Source: Marinobacter sp. BW6 (GTDB lineage Bacteria; Pseudomonadota; Gammaproteobacteria; Pseudomonadales; Oleiphilaceae). From it: 64,000 nt of DNA. Below the pieces are notes generated by a model. The model searched no databases. It was not told where the DNA came from and saw only the letters and a list, made by a program, of their open reading frames with translations. A program made the translations under genes and the position numbers. The DNA lies in the NCBI RefSeq assembly GCF_008107725.1, contig NZ_VIRN01000064.1:1364001-1428000 (forward strand), written 5' to 3'. This document shows, one piece after another, positions 49,984 to 59,093 of the stretch; position 1 is the first letter of the stretch, and each line of letters starts with the position of its first letter.

Positions 49984-51213
49984 TCAGAACAGGACGCGGC
50001 AGCGAATCGTTCCTTTCACTTTGAGCAGTTTCTCAAGTGCCAGCTCGCCGTAGGCCTTGTCGACATCCACCACCACGTAGCCGATGTCTTCCTTGGTCTG
50101 CAGGTACTGGCCACAAACGTTGATGCCATTCTCGGAGAACACTTGGTTGATCTCTGACATCACGCCAGGCACGTTTTCGTGGATATGTAGCAGACGGTGC
50201 TGGTTGGGGTGTGACGGCAATGCCACTTCCGGGAAGTTCACAGAAGAGACTGAAGTGCCGTTGTCGCTGTACATGGCCAGCTTTTCCGCGACTTCCCGGC
50301 CGATGTTTTCCTGGGCTTCGATGGTGGAGCCGCCCACGTGCGGGGTCAGGATCACGTTGTCGAATTCCCGCAAAGGAGACACAAACTCCTCGTCGTTGGA
50401 CTTGGGTTCAACCGGGAAAACGTCAATGGCTGCACCCAGCAGCTTACCGCTCGCCAAAGCCTCGGCGAGGGCGTCAATGTCTACCACGGTGCCGCGCGAG
50501 GCATTCATCAGAATGCTGCCGGGTTTCATCTGGGCGAACTGCTCAGCCTTGAACATGTACTTGGTCGCCGGTGTTTCCGGCACGTGCAGGCTGACCACAT
50601 CGGCAATGTTAAGCAGCTCCTGAAGAGTACCCACCTGGGTGGCGTTGCCGATCGACAGCTTGGAGACCACATCGTAGAAATACACATCCATGCCCAGACC
50701 CTCGGCCAGGACGCTGAACTGGGTGCCGATGTTGCCGTAACCGATGATGCCAAGTTTCTTGCCACGGATTTCGTAGCTGTCTTTGGCGGACTTCAGCCAT
50801 TCGCCGCGATGGGCCTTGGCGTTTTTCTCCGGGACACCGCGCAGGAGCAGGATGGCCTGGGCAAGAACCAGTTCCGCGACGCTCCGGGTGTTGGAGAAGG
50901 GAGCGTTGAAGACGGCAATGCCGCGCCGGGTGGCTGCCTGCAGATCCACCTGGTTGGTGCCAATACAGAAACAGCCCACGGCCACCAGTTTCTTGGCGGC
51001 TTCAAATACTTTCTCGGTCAACTGGGTGCGGGAACGGATGCCGACGAAGTGCGCATCGGCAATCTTCTCGATCAGCTCTTCCTCGGCCAGCGAGTGAGAC
51101 AGATACTCGATGTTGGTATAGCCCGCAGCGTTCAGGGTATCAATGGCAGATTGATGCACGCCTTCCAGCAGCAGGATACGGATTTTGCTCTTCTCAAGAG
51201 ACGTATTTGACAT
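49984..51213 (-). CDS. serA: D-3-phosphoglycerate dehydrogenase
   Basis: 409 residues, the E. coli-type SerA length. Segments: the NAD-binding motif LGIIGYGNIGTQFSVLAEGLGM, NASRGTVVDIDALAEAL, and TPHVGGSTIEAQENIG with catalytic His. The C-terminal ~80 residues (from about HENVPGVMSEINQVFSENG) form an ACT domain for serine feedback. It oxidises 3-phosphoglycerate to start serine synthesis and can reduce 2-oxoglutarate to D-2-hydroxyglutarate. The divergent neighbour encodes the enzyme that re-oxidises that by-product. Confidence 0.96.
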   Translation of the reverse strand: MSNTSLEKSKIRILLLEGVHQSAIDTLNAAGYTNIEYLSHSLAEEELIEKIADAHFVGIRSRTQLTEKVFEAAKKLVAVGCFCIGTNQVDLQAATRRGIAVFNAPFSNTRSVAELVLAQAILLLRGVPEKNAKAHRGEWLKSAKDSYEIRGKKLGIIGYGNIGTQFSVLAEGLGMDVYFYDVVSKLSIGNATQVGTLQELLNIADVVSLHVPETPATKYMFKAEQFAQMKPGSILMNASRGTVVDIDALAEALASGKLLGAAIDVFPVEPKSNDEEFVSPLREFDNVILTPHVGGSTIEAQENIGREVAEKLAMYSDNGTSVSSVNFPEVALPSHPNQHRLLHIHENVPGVMSEINQVFSENGINVCGQYLQTKEDIGYVVVDVDKAYGELALEKLLKVKGTIRCRVLF

Positions 51214-51403
51214 GGGCTTGCTTCCGAACCTTTCGTCACGTGAAATGACCCGTGGCCAGTGATCGTCGGGGCTGGCTCACAGAACAGGGGCGGTATGATA
51301 CCATAAACAAAGATTTTCACAGCGCGCCGGTTTGCCTGAATCAACTGTCTGTGATTCCTGTTGCAGGAAGCTCCGGCCCAAACCTGACGAGACCGAAAAA
51401 TCC

Positions 51404-52807
51404 ATGAATTCTGAACAGATCATTGCTTCTCTCAAAGACCTGATGGCCACCGGCGATGCGCCCGGCAAGGTGCTGACCGACCCGGCGGATCTGGACACTT
51501 ATGGCAAGGACTGGACCAAGATCTACCCACCCAAGCCCCTGGCGATCGCGTTACCCAAGACCACGGAGCAGGTTCAGGCGCTGGTAAGGTTCGCCAACGA
51601 GAATCAGGTGGCGCTGGTGCCCTCTGGCGGTCGCACAGGTCTGAGCGCCGGTGCGGTGGCTGCCAACGGGGAAGTGGTTGTGGCGTTTGACAACATGAAC
51701 CAGATCCTGGATTTCAACGCCAGTGACCGCACGGTTCGTTGCCAGGCTGGCGTTGTGACGGAACAGTTGCAAAATGCAGCCGAGGAGAACGGTCTCTATT
51801 ACCCGGTAGATTTTGCCTCCGCCGGTTCCAGCCAGCTCGGGGGTAATCTGTCTACCAACGCTGGCGGTATCAAGGTAATTCGCTACGGCATGAGCCGGGA
51901 CTGGGTTGCTGGTCTCAAGGTCGTGACCGGTAAGGGCGATATCCTGGATCTGAACAAAGATCTGGAGAAAAACAACACCGGTTATGATTTGCGCCATCTG
52001 TTTATCGGCGCGGAGGGCACGTTGGGCTTTATCACGGAAGCTACCATGAAGCTGTCCCGTAAGCCGGATAACCTGACGGTACTGGTTTTGGGTCTGAACG
52101 ACCTGACCAACACCATGGACGTACTGCAGACCTTCCAGAAAAAGATCGACCTCACCGCCTATGAGTTCTTCTCCCATCAGGCCATGGGGCATGTGCTGGC
52201 CCATGGCCAGGTGCAGGCGCCGTTTGAAACCGAGGCGCCGTACTACGCGCTGCTGGAGTTCGAAGCTGTCTCCGATCAGGTGATGGACGATGCCATGGCC
52301 CTCTTTGAGCAATGCGTGGAGAACGGTTGGGTGCTGGATGGCGTGATTAGCCAGAGCGAAACTCAGGCCCAGAACCTGTGGCAACTGCGCGAGCGCATTT
52401 CCGAATCCATCGCGCCCCGCACGCCCTACAAGAATGACATTTCCGTGGTCGTGTCCAAGGTGCCGGGCTTTCTGCAGGAAATCGACGCGGTTGTCACCGA
52501 GCATTATCCGGACTTCGAGATTATCTGGTTCGGCCATATCGGTGATGGCAACCTGCACCTCAACATCCTCAAGCCGGAAGATATGGCCAACGAGGATTTC
52601 TTCGAGAAGTGCCAGCAGGTCAACAAATGGGTGTTCGAAATAGTCGAGCGCTATCAGGGCAGTGTCTCGGCAGAGCACGGCGTGGGCATGACCAAGAAGC
52701 CTTATCTGAAGTACACGCGCAGCGAGGCGGAAATCGCCTACCTGAGAGGGATCAAGCAGGTATTCGATCCCAACGGAATCATGAACCCCGGCAAGATTTT
52801 CGACTGA
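51404..52807 (+). CDS. D-2-hydroxyglutarate dehydrogenase (FAD-binding oxidase/transferase type)
   Basis: 467 residues from ATG 51404. PCMH-type FAD domain: VPSGGRTGLSAGAVA, and VDFASAGSSQLGGNLSTNAGGIKVIRYG; the C-terminal FAD-linked oxidase domain has FGHIGDGNLHLNI with metal-binding His residues and ends SAEHGVGMTKKPYL. Divergent position to serA is the arrangement reported in Pseudomonas, where the enzyme recycles D-2-hydroxyglutarate made by SerA. D-lactate dehydrogenase or glycolate oxidase subunit activity cannot be excluded on sequence alone. It is translationally coupled to the sirtuin gene. Confidence 0.88.
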   Translation: MNSEQIIASLKDLMATGDAPGKVLTDPADLDTYGKDWTKIYPPKPLAIALPKTTEQVQALVRFANENQVALVPSGGRTGLSAGAVAANGEVVVAFDNMNQILDFNASDRTVRCQAGVVTEQLQNAAEENGLYYPVDFASAGSSQLGGNLSTNAGGIKVIRYGMSRDWVAGLKVVTGKGDILDLNKDLEKNNTGYDLRHLFIGAEGTLGFITEATMKLSRKPDNLTVLVLGLNDLTNTMDVLQTFQKKIDLTAYEFFSHQAMGHVLAHGQVQAPFETEAPYYALLEFEAVSDQVMDDAMALFEQCVENGWVLDGVISQSETQAQNLWQLRERISESIAPRTPYKNDISVVVSKVPGFLQEIDAVVTEHYPDFEIIWFGHIGDGNLHLNILKPEDMANEDFFEKCQQVNKWVFEIVERYQGSVSAEHGVGMTKKPYLKYTRSEAEIAYLRGIKQVFDPNGIMNPGKIFD

Positions 52808-53484
52808 TGCAGGACCACATCGTTGTACTGACAGGCGCTGGTATCAGCGCCGAGAGCGGCCTCTCCACTTTCCGTGACAATGGCGGGTTGTGGGAGCAGC
52901 ACAGTGTTTACGATGTGGCCACGCCCGAGGCATTTGCCCGGAATCAGGAGCTGGTGTTGCGGTTCTACAACGACCGCAGGCGCCAGCTGGCATCTGCCCA
53001 GCCCAACCAGGCTCACTGCCTGCTGGCGCAACTCGAGCAGCGCTACCGGGTGACGGTTGTCACCCAGAACGTGGACGATCTGCATGAACGAGGTGGAGCC
53101 AGCAACGTGATTCATCTCCACGGGGAGCTTACCAAGGCACGTAGTTCAAAGTATCCAGAGCTCGTTTACGAGATTGGTTACCGCGATATCAATCCGGGTG
53201 ACACCTGCGACCGCGGCGCCCAGCTTCGCCCCCACATTGTCTGGTTTGGCGAGGAAGTGCCCATGCTGGAGAAGGCCGCCGAAGTTGTCCGTACGGCCGA
53301 TCATCTGCTGATCGTGGGAACGTCTCTGCAGGTATACCCGGCGGCCGGGCTGGTGTACGAAGTGGACAGGGACGTACCCATTACGGTAATTGATCCGGGC
53401 GCCCCCGCTTCGGTATCCCGGGCTCGGATCATACGTAAGGGCGCCAGTGAGGGGATGGCCGAGTGGGTGAGTAGTCTCCGCTAA
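52807..53484 (+). CDS. Sir2-family NAD-dependent deacylase, zinc-less form
   Basis: 225 residues from ATG 52807, overlapping the dehydrogenase stop (TGATG). NAD site: VLTGAGISAESGLSTFRD; TQNVDDLHERGG and HLHGEL with catalytic His; C-terminal IVGTSLQVYPAAGLV. A class III marker is FYNDRRRQL, whose Tyr and Arg correspond to residues that bind acidic acyl groups (succinyl-lysine) in SIRT5/CobB. The usual Cys4 zinc module is absent: only one Cys (DTC) is present in the region, where RSSKYPELVYEIGYRDINPGD replaces it. So it is a likely desuccinylase/deacetylase of the zinc-less bacterial subgroup. Confidence 0.88.
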   Translation: MQDHIVVLTGAGISAESGLSTFRDNGGLWEQHSVYDVATPEAFARNQELVLRFYNDRRRQLASAQPNQAHCLLAQLEQRYRVTVVTQNVDDLHERGGASNVIHLHGELTKARSSKYPELVYEIGYRDINPGDTCDRGAQLRPHIVWFGEEVPMLEKAAEVVRTADHLLIVGTSLQVYPAAGLVYEVDRDVPITVIDPGAPASVSRARIIRKGASEGMAEWVSSLR

Positions 53485-54812
53485 CTCTCGGCGCCAGCGC
53501 GCTCAGAAATCTGAAGGTAACTTTCCAGCTCTTCCCGAAACGCCGCCTGAACGCCCAACCGCTTCAGCATCCAGTAGTGTCCGGCAATCATCCGGTCTAT
53601 AAAGATGCTTTCCACCGGTGGCTTGAAGTAATCCAGGTATTTGAAAACGGTGCTGGTTTTCTCTGCCACGCGTTTGTGGATGTCGGCCTCGGCAAAGTCG
53701 TAGGGCACATCACGCTGTTCGAAGGGTACCACCAGAATATCCCGCCACATGGCGTAGTAGGCTTCATCCACGGCAGGCTGGCTGCCGACCCTTGCGCCCA
53801 GGTCGATCAGGTGCCGATCCAGCGCTTCGTAATCCTCCTCCAGTGCTGAAACCAGGGCATTCCGGTAGGCTTCGATGATCTCCGGTTTGAGTTTTTTCAC
53901 GCAGCCGAAGTCGTACATGATAATGGAACCATCCGGCCGATAGGCGAAGTTGCCGGCATGGGGGTCACCATGGATGCACTGGAATCGAAAAAGCTGGTCC
54001 GCCATCAGGGTGAAGATCCGGTGGCCGATCAGGTTAATTGTATCCTGGTCGTACTGCGCTTTCGTGACCTTGCTGACGTGATCGCCCTCAACCAGCTCCA
54101 TGGTCAGAACCCGGCGGGTTGAATGGCTACTCGCTACTTCAGGGATGAGAACCCAGGGCTGATCCTTGTGGAACTCCCGGAATAGCTCGATGTTTCTGGC
54201 TTCGTTCTCATAATCGAGTTCTTCCTTGAGCCTCTCCCGAATTTCAGCGAACAGCCGGTCGACGGATTCCCTGGGCATTTTCAGCAGGCCGCCCAGTCTC
54301 AGAGCCATGCGCAACTGCTTGAGATCCGAATCGCAGGATTCGTCAACGCCAGGGTACTGAATTTTCACAATAACATCTGTGCCATCGTGAAGCCGGGCGC
54401 GATGCACCTGGCCGATGGAGGCCGCTGCGTAGGGCGTCTCCTGCAGGTACTCAAAAAGCTCGGAGACCGGTTTGCCCAGTTCCGATTCGATCTGCCCCAC
54501 AATGACCTCGAACGGCATGGGCGGCGCTTCTTTTTGGAGTTTCTCCAGCGCGTCCGAGAATTCCTTGGGCAGGAAATCCTGGGTCTGGGAAGCGATCTGC
54601 CCAACCTTCATGACCGCCCCTTTCAGTTCGCCGAGGGTATCGGCAATCTGGTCGGCCATGCGGGTATAGCTTTCGCTCTGGGCGCCCTCGTCATTTTCTG
54701 AGCGGAATAGTCGACGCGCGCGCTGACCGGCGTACTGACCTGCCACAGAGGCCGTCATGCCAGCGAGTTTGAAGAAGCGACCACGTCGGGAGGTTACCGG
54801 TTTCTTTGCCAT
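53481..54812 (-). CDS. ABC1/UbiB (AarF) family kinase-like protein
   Basis: 443 residues from ATG 54812. Family motifs: the KxGQ motif in LKGAVMKVGQIASQTQDFLP, the Ala-rich loop AAASIGQVHRA in place of a P-loop, GDPHAGNFAY and MYDFGCVKKL (DFG-like). Members act in ubiquinone synthesis or membrane lipid handling; UbiB proper is longer with C-terminal membrane helices, absent here. So it is a UbiB paralogue of unclear role. The stop overlaps the convergent sirtuin gene by 4 bases, and it follows the FAH gene by 49 bases. Confidence 0.9.
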   Translation of the reverse strand: MAKKPVTSRRGRFFKLAGMTASVAGQYAGQRARRLFRSENDEGAQSESYTRMADQIADTLGELKGAVMKVGQIASQTQDFLPKEFSDALEKLQKEAPPMPFEVIVGQIESELGKPVSELFEYLQETPYAAASIGQVHRARLHDGTDVIVKIQYPGVDESCDSDLKQLRMALRLGGLLKMPRESVDRLFAEIRERLKEELDYENEARNIELFREFHKDQPWVLIPEVASSHSTRRVLTMELVEGDHVSKVTKAQYDQDTINLIGHRIFTLMADQLFRFQCIHGDPHAGNFAYRPDGSIIMYDFGCVKKLKPEIIEAYRNALVSALEEDYEALDRHLIDLGARVGSQPAVDEAYYAMWRDILVVPFEQRDVPYDFAEADIHKRVAEKTSTVFKYLDYFKPPVESIFIDRMIAGHYWMLKRLGVQAAFREELESYLQISERAGAES

Positions 54813-54861
54813 AAACAGATGTACGCCTTTGACCGGATTTGGGTTTAGCCGGCCCTGCACG

Positions 54862-55524
54862 TTAAACCACTTTGGTCTCCACGAACAGCAGGTCTTCCAG
54901 TTCAAGCGACAGGGTCTGGCGAGAAATCAGTGGGCCAACGCCTTTGGGCGTGCCCGTCAGCACCACATCGCCCGGCAGCAATGTGAACTGGCTGCTGATG
55001 TGGACGATCAGGGGCACAATGGGGTTGAGCATATCGCCGGTATCGCCGGTTTGCTGGCGGTTACCATCGATGTCCAGTGTGAAGTGGATGGGCGCACCGG
55101 AAAACTTCTCAGCTGAGACAAATGGCGACAGCGGGCACGCGCCATCGAAGCCCTTGGCCCGTTCCCAGGGCTGGCCTTTATCCTTGAGCTTGCTTTGCAG
55201 CTCCCGCAGGGTCAGGTCCAGTGCAAGGCCGTAGCCGAGTATGGCGGATTCGGCCTCGCTGGCTGAAGCCCGGGTCAGGGGGCGGCCGATCAGAACCGCC
55301 AGTTCTGTCTCGAAGTGAACCTCGCCCTGGTTTCTCGGGAAATCCAGGGGGCGGGTGATATGCACGGCCGAGGTTGCGGGCTTGATGAACAGTAGAGGTT
55401 CATCCGGCACCGGGTTGTTAAGTTCCCGGGCATGCTCTGCGTAATTGCGACCAATGCAGACGATTTTCCCGAGCGGAAGATGAACCGGGGTGCCGTCTTT
55501 CCAGTGGTGTTGGTAATCCGGCAT
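54862..55524 (-). CDS. Fumarylacetoacetate hydrolase family protein
   Basis: 220 residues, the compact FAH size. Family elements: GKIVCIGRNYAEHARELNN, EPLLFIKP, EVHFETELAVLIGR (metal-binding Glu residues), AKGFDGACPLSPFV, and GDVVLTGTPKGVGPL. Such enzymes cleave acylpyruvates or decarboxylate oxaloacetate with Mg2+ or Mn2+. The neighbouring apt gene ends 23 bases upstream, so it may be part of the same transcript. The specific substrate cannot be given. Confidence 0.9.
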   Translation of the reverse strand: MPDYQHHWKDGTPVHLPLGKIVCIGRNYAEHARELNNPVPDEPLLFIKPATSAVHITRPLDFPRNQGEVHFETELAVLIGRPLTRASASEAESAILGYGLALDLTLRELQSKLKDKGQPWERAKGFDGACPLSPFVSAEKFSGAPIHFTLDIDGNRQQTGDTGDMLNPIVPLIVHISSQFTLLPGDVVLTGTPKGVGPLISRQTLSLELEDLLFVETKVV

Positions 55525-55547
55525 GGTCGCCTCCTGTTTGCTGTTGG

Positions 55548-56090
55548 CTATTCCCCTTCAAACGAGCAGACAGTATAAACCTGAAGACCTTCGTCCTGCA
55601 GCTTGCGCGAGCCACCGAGATCCGGAAGGTCGATCATGGCTGCCACTTCCACAATCTCCGCTCCGATCCTGCGGATCAGGCGGGTAGCCGCCAGCATAGT
55701 GCCACCGGTGGCAATCAGGTCGTCCACCAGGACCACTTTATCGCCCGGCTTGAAGGCATCCTTGTGCAGCTCAACGGAGGCAGTGCCGTATTCAAGCTCG
55801 TAGTCTTCAACCAGCGTATCGAACGGCAGCTTGCCTTTCTTGCGGACCAGTACCAGGGACGCGTTGAGCTCATAGGCCAGGGCCGAGCCGATGATGAAGC
55901 CGCGGGCATCCACCGCTGCCACGGCATCAATCTTGTGGCCGTGATAGCGGTGTACGAAGGCATCAATCAGCTTCCGGAAGGCGGTTTTGTCCTGCAGTAC
56001 CGTGGTGATATCACGAAAGGACACGCCGGGCTTTGGCCAGTCAGGGACGGTGCGAATAGCCTTTTTGATGCTCTCAGAAAAATAATCCAT
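55548..56090 (-). CDS. apt: Adenine phosphoribosyltransferase
   Basis: 180 residues, standard length. The PRPP-binding motif [17 protein letters not shown], the preceding [15 protein letters not shown] and [15 protein letters not shown] match Apt. It converts adenine and PRPP to AMP. Thirty bases separate it from the purine permease gene, a logical uptake-and-salvage pair. Confidence 0.97.
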   Translation of the reverse strand: MDYFSESIKKAIRTVPDWPKPGVSFRDITTVLQDKTAFRKLIDAFVHRYHGHKIDAVAAVDARGFIIGSALAYELNASLVLVRKKGKLPFDTLVEDYELEYGTASVELHKDAFKPGDKVVLVDDLIATGGTMLAATRLIRRIGAEIVEVAAMIDLPDLGGSRKLQDEGLQVYTVCSFEGE

Positions 56091-56120
56091 AAACGTTCCG
56101 GTTAATGCTATGGATGCGGA

Positions 56121-57419
56121 TCAGGCTGCATCCAGGAAAATGAATTTCAGAACAAAGACAACAGCAATGATAACAACGCTGGCGTTCAGATCCGCCCAGC
56201 GGCCACTGAGTGCCTTCAGGATGGCGTAGGTGATGAACCCGAGCGCGATGCCGTTCGCGATGGAGAAGGTGAGCGGCATCATCAGGGCGGTGACCACAGC
56301 CGGGGCTGCGTCGGTTACGTCATCCCAGTCAATCAATTTGAGGCCGCTGGCCATCAGAACTGCAACGTAAAGCAGTGCCGGAGCGGTGGCGTAGGCAGGA
56401 ATAATGCTGGCAAGGGGTGAAAGCAGCAGGCACGCCAGGAACAGTGCGGCAACAACCACAGCCGTCAGGCCGGTTCGGCCGCCGGCGGAAATGCCCGCGG
56501 TGGATTCGATGTAGCTGGTGGTGGTCGAGGTGCCGAGGGCAGCACCGGACATAGTGGCAACAGAATCCGACATCAGGGCGCGGCCCAGGCGCGGCAGCTT
56601 GCCGTCTTTGTCGAGCAGGCCACCGCGCTGGGCAGCGCCGATGAGTGTGCCGGAGGTATCGAACAAGTCGACGAACAGGAAGGCAAAGATCACGCTGATC
56701 ATGCCTATGTTCAGGGCGCCAGCCAGGTCCAGCTGCATGAACGTGGGCGCGAGGCTGGGCGGAGCGGAAACCAGGCCCTTGTACTCAACCATCCCCAGTG
56801 CCATGGCGACGCCGGTAACCGCGATGATGCCAATCATGACGGCACCGGTCACCTGGCGGAAAGACAACGCGCAGATCAGCACGAAGCCGCCAAAGAACAG
56901 CAGGCTCTCTGCAACCTTTACCTCGCCCAGGCCCACGAGCGTGGCCGGGTGGTCCACTACAATGCCGGCATTCTTAAGCGCAATCAGGGCCAGGAAAAAG
57001 CCGATGCCGGCGGAAATGCCAAAACGCAGGGACATGGGGATACTGTTTATGATCCATTCGCGGACCTTGAAAATACTGAGCAGGAAGAACAGGAAGCCGG
57101 AGATGAACACAGCCCCCAGTGCCACCTGCCAGCTGTAGCCCATACTGCCAACGACTGTGAAGGAGAAAAAGGCGTTCAACCCCATGCCTGGCGCCAGGGC
57201 GATCGGGTAGTTGGCCCACAGCCCCATGATCAGAGTGCCGATCACGGCTGCAAGGCAGGTAGCAACGAACACAGCCCCGAAATCCATGCCGGTGGATGAC
57301 AGTATGCTCGGGTTGACCACAATGATGTACGCCATGGTCAGGAAGGTGGTAATGCCCGCAACCACTTCTTTACGAACAGTGGTGCCGTGGGCCTGCAGTT
57401 GGAACAGTCGTTCAAGCAT
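56121..57419 (-). CDS. NCS2/AzgA-type purine permease
   Basis: 432 residues from ATG 57419; the longer frame to 57437 adds six residues before the family N-terminus. About 13 membrane helices. Signatures: VRKEVVAGITTFLTMAYIIVVNPSIL, YPIALAPGMGLNAFFSFTVVG and LFVDLFDTSGTLIGAAQRGGLLD, typical for proton-coupled adenine/guanine/hypoxanthine uptake. First gene of a block with apt. No purine riboswitch structure was seen in the 151 bases upstream. Confidence 0.94.
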   Translation of the reverse strand: MLERLFQLQAHGTTVRKEVVAGITTFLTMAYIIVVNPSILSSTGMDFGAVFVATCLAAVIGTLIMGLWANYPIALAPGMGLNAFFSFTVVGSMGYSWQVALGAVFISGFLFFLLSIFKVREWIINSIPMSLRFGISAGIGFFLALIALKNAGIVVDHPATLVGLGEVKVAESLLFFGGFVLICALSFRQVTGAVMIGIIAVTGVAMALGMVEYKGLVSAPPSLAPTFMQLDLAGALNIGMISVIFAFLFVDLFDTSGTLIGAAQRGGLLDKDGKLPRLGRALMSDSVATMSGAALGTSTTTSYIESTAGISAGGRTGLTAVVVAALFLACLLLSPLASIIPAYATAPALLYVAVLMASGLKLIDWDDVTDAAPAVVTALMMPLTFSIANGIALGFITYAILKALSGRWADLNASVVIIAVVFVLKFIFLDAA

Positions 57420-57570
57420 GACGGGTGTCTGCCTCACAGGATGCTGGAAGTTAGTGTTTGAGAGTCTGGTCTGAGCGGAAATCGTGAATTGCGTGAAAAA
57501 ACGGCAATATTACCGGCTCATCCGTCTCAGGCCAAGGGATGATTGACAGTTCGTCAAACTGACGGTGGCG

Positions 57571-58188
57571 CTAGTTGCTGTGTGGATCCCGCTGCAGCCG
57601 GATATCAAACCTTACGGCCAGCATGCGCATAGTCACGATAAAAAGCAGGCCAAGGGTCAGAGGCAGGACTTCATTATCCAGGAACCACTGACACACGAAA
57701 TACAGCCAGCATCCGGCAAAGGAAATGGACGCGTAGATCTGGTCCTTGCGGAAGATGTAGGGCACTTCGTTGCACAACGTATCCCGCAGTGCGCCGCCAA
57801 AGGTACCGGTCATGACTCCGAGCAGTGAGGCGATAAACCACGAGTGCCCCAGGTCGAGCGCCAGTTGGGCGCCAAGAATGGAAAAAACCCCGAGTCCGAT
57901 GGCGTCCGGAAACACGATTCGTGATTCCCTCAGCCGCTCGGCCCGCTGCCAGTAGCTGAAGATAACGGCCATGGCGAGAATAAGCATGGGTTGTTCCTCA
58001 TGCCTGATCCAGTAAAGGGGGTGATTATCCATGATCAGGTCCCGCAGGGTTCCGCCACCCAGGGCCGTGATAAATCCGATGGTAAATACGCCCACAGGAT
58101 CCATATTTTTGGAACGTGCGACGATCATGCCGGAAACCGCAAAAGCAACGATCCCAATCATTTCAAGTATGTAGATGATGTCTAGCAT
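57571..58188 (-). CDS. TRIC-type cation channel family protein (UPF0126/YicG)
   Basis: 205 residues, seven membrane helices in two pseudo-repeats. Each repeat has the glycine-rich signature: ITALGGGTLRDLIMDNHPLYW and MTGTFGGALRDTLCNEVPYIF. Prokaryotic TRIC proteins form trimeric K+-permeable channels. Earlier called UPF0126. The gene points toward the purine permease gene in the same direction with 151 bases between, so co-transcription is uncertain. Confidence 0.93.
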   Translation of the reverse strand: MLDIIYILEMIGIVAFAVSGMIVARSKNMDPVGVFTIGFITALGGGTLRDLIMDNHPLYWIRHEEQPMLILAMAVIFSYWQRAERLRESRIVFPDAIGLGVFSILGAQLALDLGHSWFIASLLGVMTGTFGGALRDTLCNEVPYIFRKDQIYASISFAGCWLYFVCQWFLDNEVLPLTLGLLFIVTMRMLAVRFDIRLQRDPHSN

Positions 58189-58382
58189 GATGGATCCCTA
58201 GGTAGAGCCAAGGGTTGGGCAGGCATGGCCACTCTGAGCGCGCAGGATAGCCGAAAAGACCTTGCCTTTCACCTTCAAGAGTCCTCTGGTGGCTCCCGGA
58301 AACCTCTGAACTGTGATCCATGACGACAGTTTCGGGCGTATCTTGTATCCAACTTACCTTTATCCCGTTGTACGGAGTTTCT

Positions 58383-58949
58383 ATGTCCTTGATGCGCCTG
58401 GCCTATGCCAGTGAAGCCACGTTCGAAGCCAAACCGGTGGAAAAGGGTGTTGAGCCCCACGTTGCACGGATTCTGATGACTTCCCGTAAGAACAATGCCA
58501 AAGACCAGTTGGTTGGCGGCCTTTATTACGGAAATAACTGTTTTTTTCAGTACCTGGAAGGTGAAGAGAACGCGGTGAGAAGCACCTACGACCGGATTTT
58601 GAAGGATGATCGCCATCGCAACATCGTGACTTTGATTGAGGAGCCATTGGGAAGCCGGACCTTCAGCAACTGGTCGATGAAATACGTGCCGCTGTCCCGG
58701 GACGTCAGGAAGTTTCTGGACGAGCAGGGGCTCGAATCCTTTGAGCCGGCGTCTTTCACTTCCGATCAGTGCGAAAAAATGATCGAGCTAATTCGCAATT
58801 CCAGCCACGATCAGAATATGGTTAACCATCACGATCGGAAATCAGTGGGCGAAACGCCTCAGGTATTGTCTTCCGGGATGAAGATGGGGCTGATTGCAGC
58901 GGGCCTGGTTCTCGTCGGGGCTCTGGTGGTTGGCGGTTCCATGCTTTGA
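58383..58949 (+). CDS. BLUF-domain photoreceptor with C-terminal membrane anchor
   Basis: 188 residues from ATG 58383 (GGAG at 58374-58377). The BLUF domain (about 1-98) has the conserved flavin-site Tyr in MRLAYASEA, Asn in SRKNNAKDQLVGGLYY, and Gln in CFFQYLEGEENAV; it binds FAD and senses blue light. After a ~45-residue polar stretch (residues about 118-165, no EAL or GGDEF domain) it ends with one transmembrane helix MKMGLIAAGLVLVGALVVGG. A BLUF domain joined to a C-terminal membrane anchor is an uncommon layout. Partner and output are unknown. Confidence 0.9.
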   Translation: MSLMRLAYASEATFEAKPVEKGVEPHVARILMTSRKNNAKDQLVGGLYYGNNCFFQYLEGEENAVRSTYDRILKDDRHRNIVTLIEEPLGSRTFSNWSMKYVPLSRDVRKFLDEQGLESFEPASFTSDQCEKMIELIRNSSHDQNMVNHHDRKSVGETPQVLSSGMKMGLIAAGLVLVGALVVGGSML

Positions 58950-59047
58950 AGTAATAGCAGTCGAAATAAGCGCCGTTTATGCGTTTAGATAAAAGAACTT
59001 TATTTGCTTCATGATAAGACTCTGTTTAGCTTGACGGATAACAATCA

Positions 59048-59064
59048 CAGGCGAGTGTCGCCTG
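59048..59064 (+). promoter_or_regulatory. Hairpin in the leader of the quinone oxidoreductase gene
   Basis: A 7-bp stem with a 3-base loop (CAGGCGA-GTG-TCGCCTG) lies 29-46 bases before the ATG. Could be an operator or RNA hairpin. No T-run follows, so it is not a terminator. Confidence 0.4.
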
Positions 59065-59093
59065 GAACCTGATCAAACAAAAACGGAGAGTCC

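Noticed and set aside
50338-51210. 290-codon plus-strand ORF opposite serA
   Set aside because: Shadow of serA; no ribosome site or recognisable motif.
57420-57570. Possible purine riboswitch before the purine permease gene
   Set aside because: I could not find the three-stem purine riboswitch layout or its conserved loops in this 151-base region.
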